Positions 5,447 through 6,762 of a stretch of DNA of 6,762 nt are shown here, piece after piece. The DNA is taken from contig WGAK01000281.1 of NCBI GenBank assembly GCA_015494815.1, positions 1 through 6,762 on the forward strand, in the 5' to 3' direction. A program made the translations under genes and the position numbers. Numbering within the stretch: position 1 is the stretch's first letter; each line of letters starts with the position of its first letter. The notes under the pieces were generated by a model, which did no database searches, was not told where the DNA came from, and worked only from the letters and a program-made list of their open reading frames with translations. This DNA comes from Anaerolineales bacterium (GTDB taxonomy: Bacteria > Chloroflexota > Anaerolineae > Anaerolineales > DRMV01).

Positions 5447-6489
5447 ACTCGAAACTGGGTCCACACCACCTGCCACGGCGCAACCGGCGGCGCGGCGGCC
5501 CACAGTCCCACCTGCCCCGGCGCCAGAGCGTCATCGCGGGCCTGCACCACCAACCGACCGTTCACATACAACTGCAACACGCCCCGGTTGCACACCGCGT
5601 GCAGGTCCTGCTGCCCACGCTGCACGGGCAGGCCGGGCGTGGGCGTAGGCGACGGCACGGGCACAGGCGCAGTTGTGGGCGTAGGCGTGCTGGGCGAGGG
5701 GGTCGGCCCGGCCACCGGCGGCACCGCGGTCCAGGGCGTGAGTCGCCACGCGCCCTCGACGGTGTGCTTCCAGATGGCCGCGAACCCGTCGCCGCTGAGC
5801 ACCAGGGCGTAGAACTCGGGCCGGTCCGCCGGCGGCACGCCCAGAGGCATGGCCGTGGGAGGCGCGAAGCGCGCCGCGTCCGCGACGGTCCAGCGTTGCT
5901 CGTGATAGTGGCACACCACGCCCCAGGCCCCGGATGCGCTCAAGCCCTCCCAGTGGGCCTGGGCGCGCAACAAAATCGCCGGCCGCGGGGGCGCGCCCCA
6001 GGGCGCGACCACCACCACGGCCTGCAGGGGTTCCCGAAAAGCCACCGCGTAGGTGCCGGGCTGCGGCGCGGGCCGCACGGTTACCGGCGTATCGGGCCAC
6101 AGCCCCCCGGCCAGCCATTCGTTCGCGGCCGAACGCCACAGCCGGCCCTGGCGCATGGGCGGTGTGGGCACGGGGGTGGGCGTGGCCCAGACCTGCCACA
6201 TGGATTGGGGGGACCAGTCCGCCAGGCCGACGGCCAGCAGCGCGCCGCACAGCATCGCCACGCCCAGCAACACACTGCCCAGGCCAATGGCCAGACGCAG
6301 CACGGGGTCTCGCCGGGCGAAGAACCACAGCAAGACAGCCACGCCCAAAGCCAGCCCTGCCGCTATTTTCAGCAGGAGCATGGATTCCAGAGGGGCTACC
6401 AGCAGCAGAAACAGCAAGGCCACAAAAGGGAAGTAGCCCACCACGAACCGAATCAGGCCACGCAGCAAACGCCCCAACTGCCGTCTCAT
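5425..6489 (-). CDS. Three-helix membrane protein with extracellular jelly-roll-like domain
   Basis: 354 residues, function unknown. Three hydrophobic helices lie at about 15-34, 37-57 and 63-89. A short Thr/Pro hinge (102-111, ATPTPVPTPP) leads to a probably extracytoplasmic part. Residues about 145-354 read as a concanavalin-like jelly roll of the LamG or DUF1080 type: WGVVCHYHE (189-197), EFYALVLSGDGFAAIWK (225-241), LHAVCNRGVLQLYVNGRLV (296-314), GQVGLWA (325-331) and the final strand VVWTQFRVYTL. Such domains bind carbohydrates or surfaces in other proteins; binding here is inference. A Thr/Pro-rich run (261-286) interrupts the domain. The start at 6489 has AGGAGG (6497-6502) 7 nt upstream and forms ATGA with the stop of the nucleotidyltransferase gene, so the two are probably translated in coupling. 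Its 3' end overlaps cofG by 22 bp. Confidence 0.8.
   Translation of the reverse strand: MRRQLGRLLRGLIRFVVGYFPFVALLFLLLVAPLESMLLLKIAAGLALGVAVLLWFFARRDPVLRLAIGLGSVLLGVAMLCGALLAVGLADWSPQSMWQVWATPTPVPTPPMRQGRLWRSAANEWLAGGLWPDTPVTVRPAPQPGTYAVAFREPLQAVVVVAPWGAPPRPAILLRAQAHWEGLSASGAWGVVCHYHEQRWTVADAARFAPPTAMPLGVPPADRPEFYALVLSGDGFAAIWKHTVEGAWRLTPWTAVPPVAGPTPSPSTPTPTTAPVPVPSPTPTPGLPVQRGQQDLHAVCNRGVLQLYVNGRLVVQARDDALAPGQVGLWAAAPPVAPWQVVWTQFRVYTLASP
5632..5709 (-). repeat. Low-complexity Thr/Pro codon run inside the jelly-roll-like protein
   Basis: About 26 codons encode an irregular run of Pro, Thr, Ser and Val with the units PTPSPSTPTPT and PSPTPTPG. On the plus strand it appears as repeated GGGCGTAGGCG-like units. 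It is a coding micro-repeat, likely an extended flexible spacer and perhaps glycosylated, and is prone to change in length. Confidence 0.7.
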
Positions 6490-6762
6490 GGCCCGGCCTC
6501 CTGCTGCCAGCGCGCCCAGGCTGCGGGGGTGTCCACATCGAAGCCCACGGCTTCGTCCAGCCAGGGCACCTCCAGCAGGGCGTAGCGACTCAGCACGGCC
6601 CGCCCGCCCACATCGCCTTGCAGCGCGAGCAAGTCGGCGTAGGTGCGCCGGTCGAACAGCACCGGTTGGCCGCGCGTGCCGTCGGGCAGCCGGGGCGCAA
6701 CCACCGCGGCCAGGGTGCGGACGTGGGCTTCCACCAGGGCGCGCGGCAGGGTCGGCGGCAAG
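6486..6762 (-). CDS. MobA/MocA-like nucleotidyltransferase, C-terminal part; 5' end outside window
   Basis: Only the last 92 codons are present, counting the stop. The frame is open to the right edge, and the apparent TTG start at 6761 is simply an internal Leu codon. Seen are LPPTLPRALVEAHV, VAPRLPDGTRGQPVLFDRRTYADLLALQGDVGGRAVLSRY (nt about 6577-6699) and VGFDVDTPAAWARWQ near the end. The GxPVLF and LxGDxGxRxxL segments and the closing DVDTP are typical of the MobA-like NTP transferases, closest in memory to MocA, which adds CMP to molybdopterin for molybdenum hydroxylases. CofC, the guanylyltransferase of F420 synthesis, belongs to the same superfamily, but this tail resembles MocA more. 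It is coupled by ATGA overlap to the downstream membrane protein. Confidence 0.82.
   Translation of the reverse strand, partial: LPPTLPRALVEAHVRTLAAVVAPRLPDGTRGQPVLFDRRTYADLLALQGDVGGRAVLSRYALLEVPWLDEAVGFDVDTPAAWARWQQEAGP

Noticed and set aside
3905..5503. A 532-codon open frame on the minus strand across the GT-C-like gene and cofG
   Set aside because: It is rich in Gly, Ala, Arg, Pro and His as expected of the complement of high-GC genes, shows no family motif, and lies opposite cofG, whose identity is certain.
5377..6585. A 402-codon open frame on the plus strand opposite the jelly-roll-like protein
   Set aside because: Composition is Arg, Gly, His and Gln rich without domains, and the opposite strand has ribosome binding site, membrane helices and recognisable strands.

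Overview
The window is high-GC DNA, densely packed with genes and without mobile elements. It looks like a member of the Chloroflexota (Anaerolineae-like). Three things suggest this: a CofG enzyme for the deazaflavin cofactor F420, a membrane-anchored helix-hairpin-helix protein, and a membrane protein carrying a threonine/proline-rich spacer next to a jelly-roll-type domain. The assignment is by protein character only, without any database search, and is tentative at phylum level.

Layout, left to right. (1) The 3' part of a GT4-type glycosyltransferase on + (to 895), cut by the left edge. (2) A minus-strand aromatic amino acid operon: promoter at 2564-2593, a 26-codon Tyr/Phe-rich leader ORF (2456-2536), an attenuator terminator (2397-2428), then aroH-type chorismate mutase (1958-2380) and a type I-beta DAHP synthase (903-1961), joined by a 4-bp ATGA overlap. 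(3) A minus-strand membrane-anchored helix-hairpin-helix protein (2625-3101) with its own extended -10 promoter. It is divergent from (4) a plus-strand pair: a GT-C-like polytopic membrane protein (3151-4263) and cofG (4286-5446). (5) A minus-strand pair entering from the right edge: the C-terminal part of a MobA/MocA-like nucleotidyltransferase (6486-6762), coupled by ATGA to a three-helix membrane protein with a jelly-roll-like extracellular part (5425-6489), which overlaps the end of cofG tail to tail by 22 bp.

The most interesting item is the 177-nt leader in front of aroH. It holds all the parts of a classical ribosome-stalling attenuator: a sigma70-type promoter, a leader peptide with a YAAYGFYGF cluster, and stems 1:2, 2:3 and 3:4 that exclude one another, the last followed by a TTTTCTTTT tract. 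The predicted logic is that scarcity of charged Tyr or Phe tRNA frees region 2, the antiterminator forms, and the genes for the first step of the shikimate pathway (DAHP synthase) and the first step of the Phe/Tyr branch (chorismate mutase) are transcribed. The DAHP synthase also carries the N-terminal domain that gives Tyr/Phe feedback control in the Thermotoga enzyme, so control would act on both transcription and activity.

No tRNA, rRNA, CRISPR array, insertion sequence or origin was seen. The only stretch of about 240 bp without a large gene (2381-2624) is the leader and promoter region just described.
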